This document shows positions 63,716 to 64,000 of a stretch of DNA of 64,000 bases, piece after piece. A program made the position numbers and the translations under genes. How positions within the stretch are numbered: the stretch's first letter is position 1; every line of letters starts with the position of its first letter. Origin of the DNA: Persicaria tinctoria (taxonomy: Eukaryota; Streptophyta; Magnoliopsida; Caryophyllales; Polygonaceae); NCBI GenBank assembly GCA_037127255.1, contig JBANSL010000020.1:56643098-56707097 (forward strand), given 5' to 3'. A model generated the notes under the pieces. The model made no database searches, was not told the DNA's origin, and was given only the letters and a program-made list of their open reading frames with translations.

Positions 63716-64000
63716 GTCTGCTCTTAACAACCTTTCATTCAGTTGACGATTCAGATGGATTCTTGTAGAGTGTGTTTGTTTGAATTTGCACCGTTATGTA
63801 TTATTGTATGTCATGGTTTTAGATGGTTCTCCCGTTTGCCGGCATGGCCGATCCTCGAGTTTCATATATGTCTGAACTCGAATTCTTATCTAATCAAAAT
63901 TAAAAATAAAAATTAAGTGCATTTTCTCTTGATTTAAAGGGTTGTTTAAGAACGTAAACATACAATTATCTTTTTCTAATTAAGGGACTAAAAAATTATA
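63716..64000. other. AT-rich right edge
   Basis: No supported feature. Confidence 0.5.

Overview
This is nuclear DNA from a flowering plant, most likely a eudicot. The support is spliceosomal genes with GT-AG introns, plant-only families (a group IIb WRKY, an R2R3-MYB of subgroup 1, an ARAD-like GT47, a plant GDSL lipase, a cytosolic RPL34 in four exons), AT-rich spacers and a dense mix of plant transposons. Two copies of a SINE-like repeat with a TTG tail recall the TS SINEs of asterids, but the species cannot be named from the sequence.

Layout. 1-7,000 is a decayed CACTA (En/Spm) element on the minus strand: a TNPA-like Transposase_24 gene running off the left edge and a frameshifted TNP2-like transposase containing an LTR-like insertion. 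A small intact Agenet-domain gene (8,357-8,991) lies divergently upstream. 9,484-10,817 holds two hAT-type MITEs. 11,379-16,468 is a complete but non-autonomous Athila/Tat-like LTR element. 18,250-19,595 is a three-level nest (Stowaway in hAT in a CACTA end).

22,057-30,167 is the main gene island: WRKY (+), GDSL esterase/lipase (-) and GT47 exostosin (-), all with open joined exons. A 379-bp near-perfect palindrome follows at 31,660. 33,098-38,204 is an almost intact Ty1/copia element whose polyprotein frame is broken only by two TGA codons near its start. 39,250-40,791 is an unusual inverted-ended element, bounded by TA microsatellites and carrying an array of GAATAAT motifs; related motif clusters recur elsewhere in the window. 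An R2R3-MYB gene (44,613-46,356, -) and RPL34 (52,609-54,064, -) are the other intact genes. Between them lie a hAT MITE, a solo LTR and degraded LTR fragments.

54,481-58,850 is a two-gene PIF/Harbinger element (Myb/SANT-like ORF1 and DDE transposase, both with frame lesions). It is followed at 59,083 by a Tourist MITE that shares its subterminal sequence. The right end (60,400-63,715) carries same-strand fragments of unrelated genes (LRR/F-box-like, CIPK kinase, GAPDH), consistent with gene-fragment capture or an old pseudogene cluster.

The host genes are independent transcription units, not a pathway cluster: two transcription factors, two secretory-pathway or cell-wall type enzymes and one ribosomal protein. 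All gene models come from reading exons and splice sites by eye.
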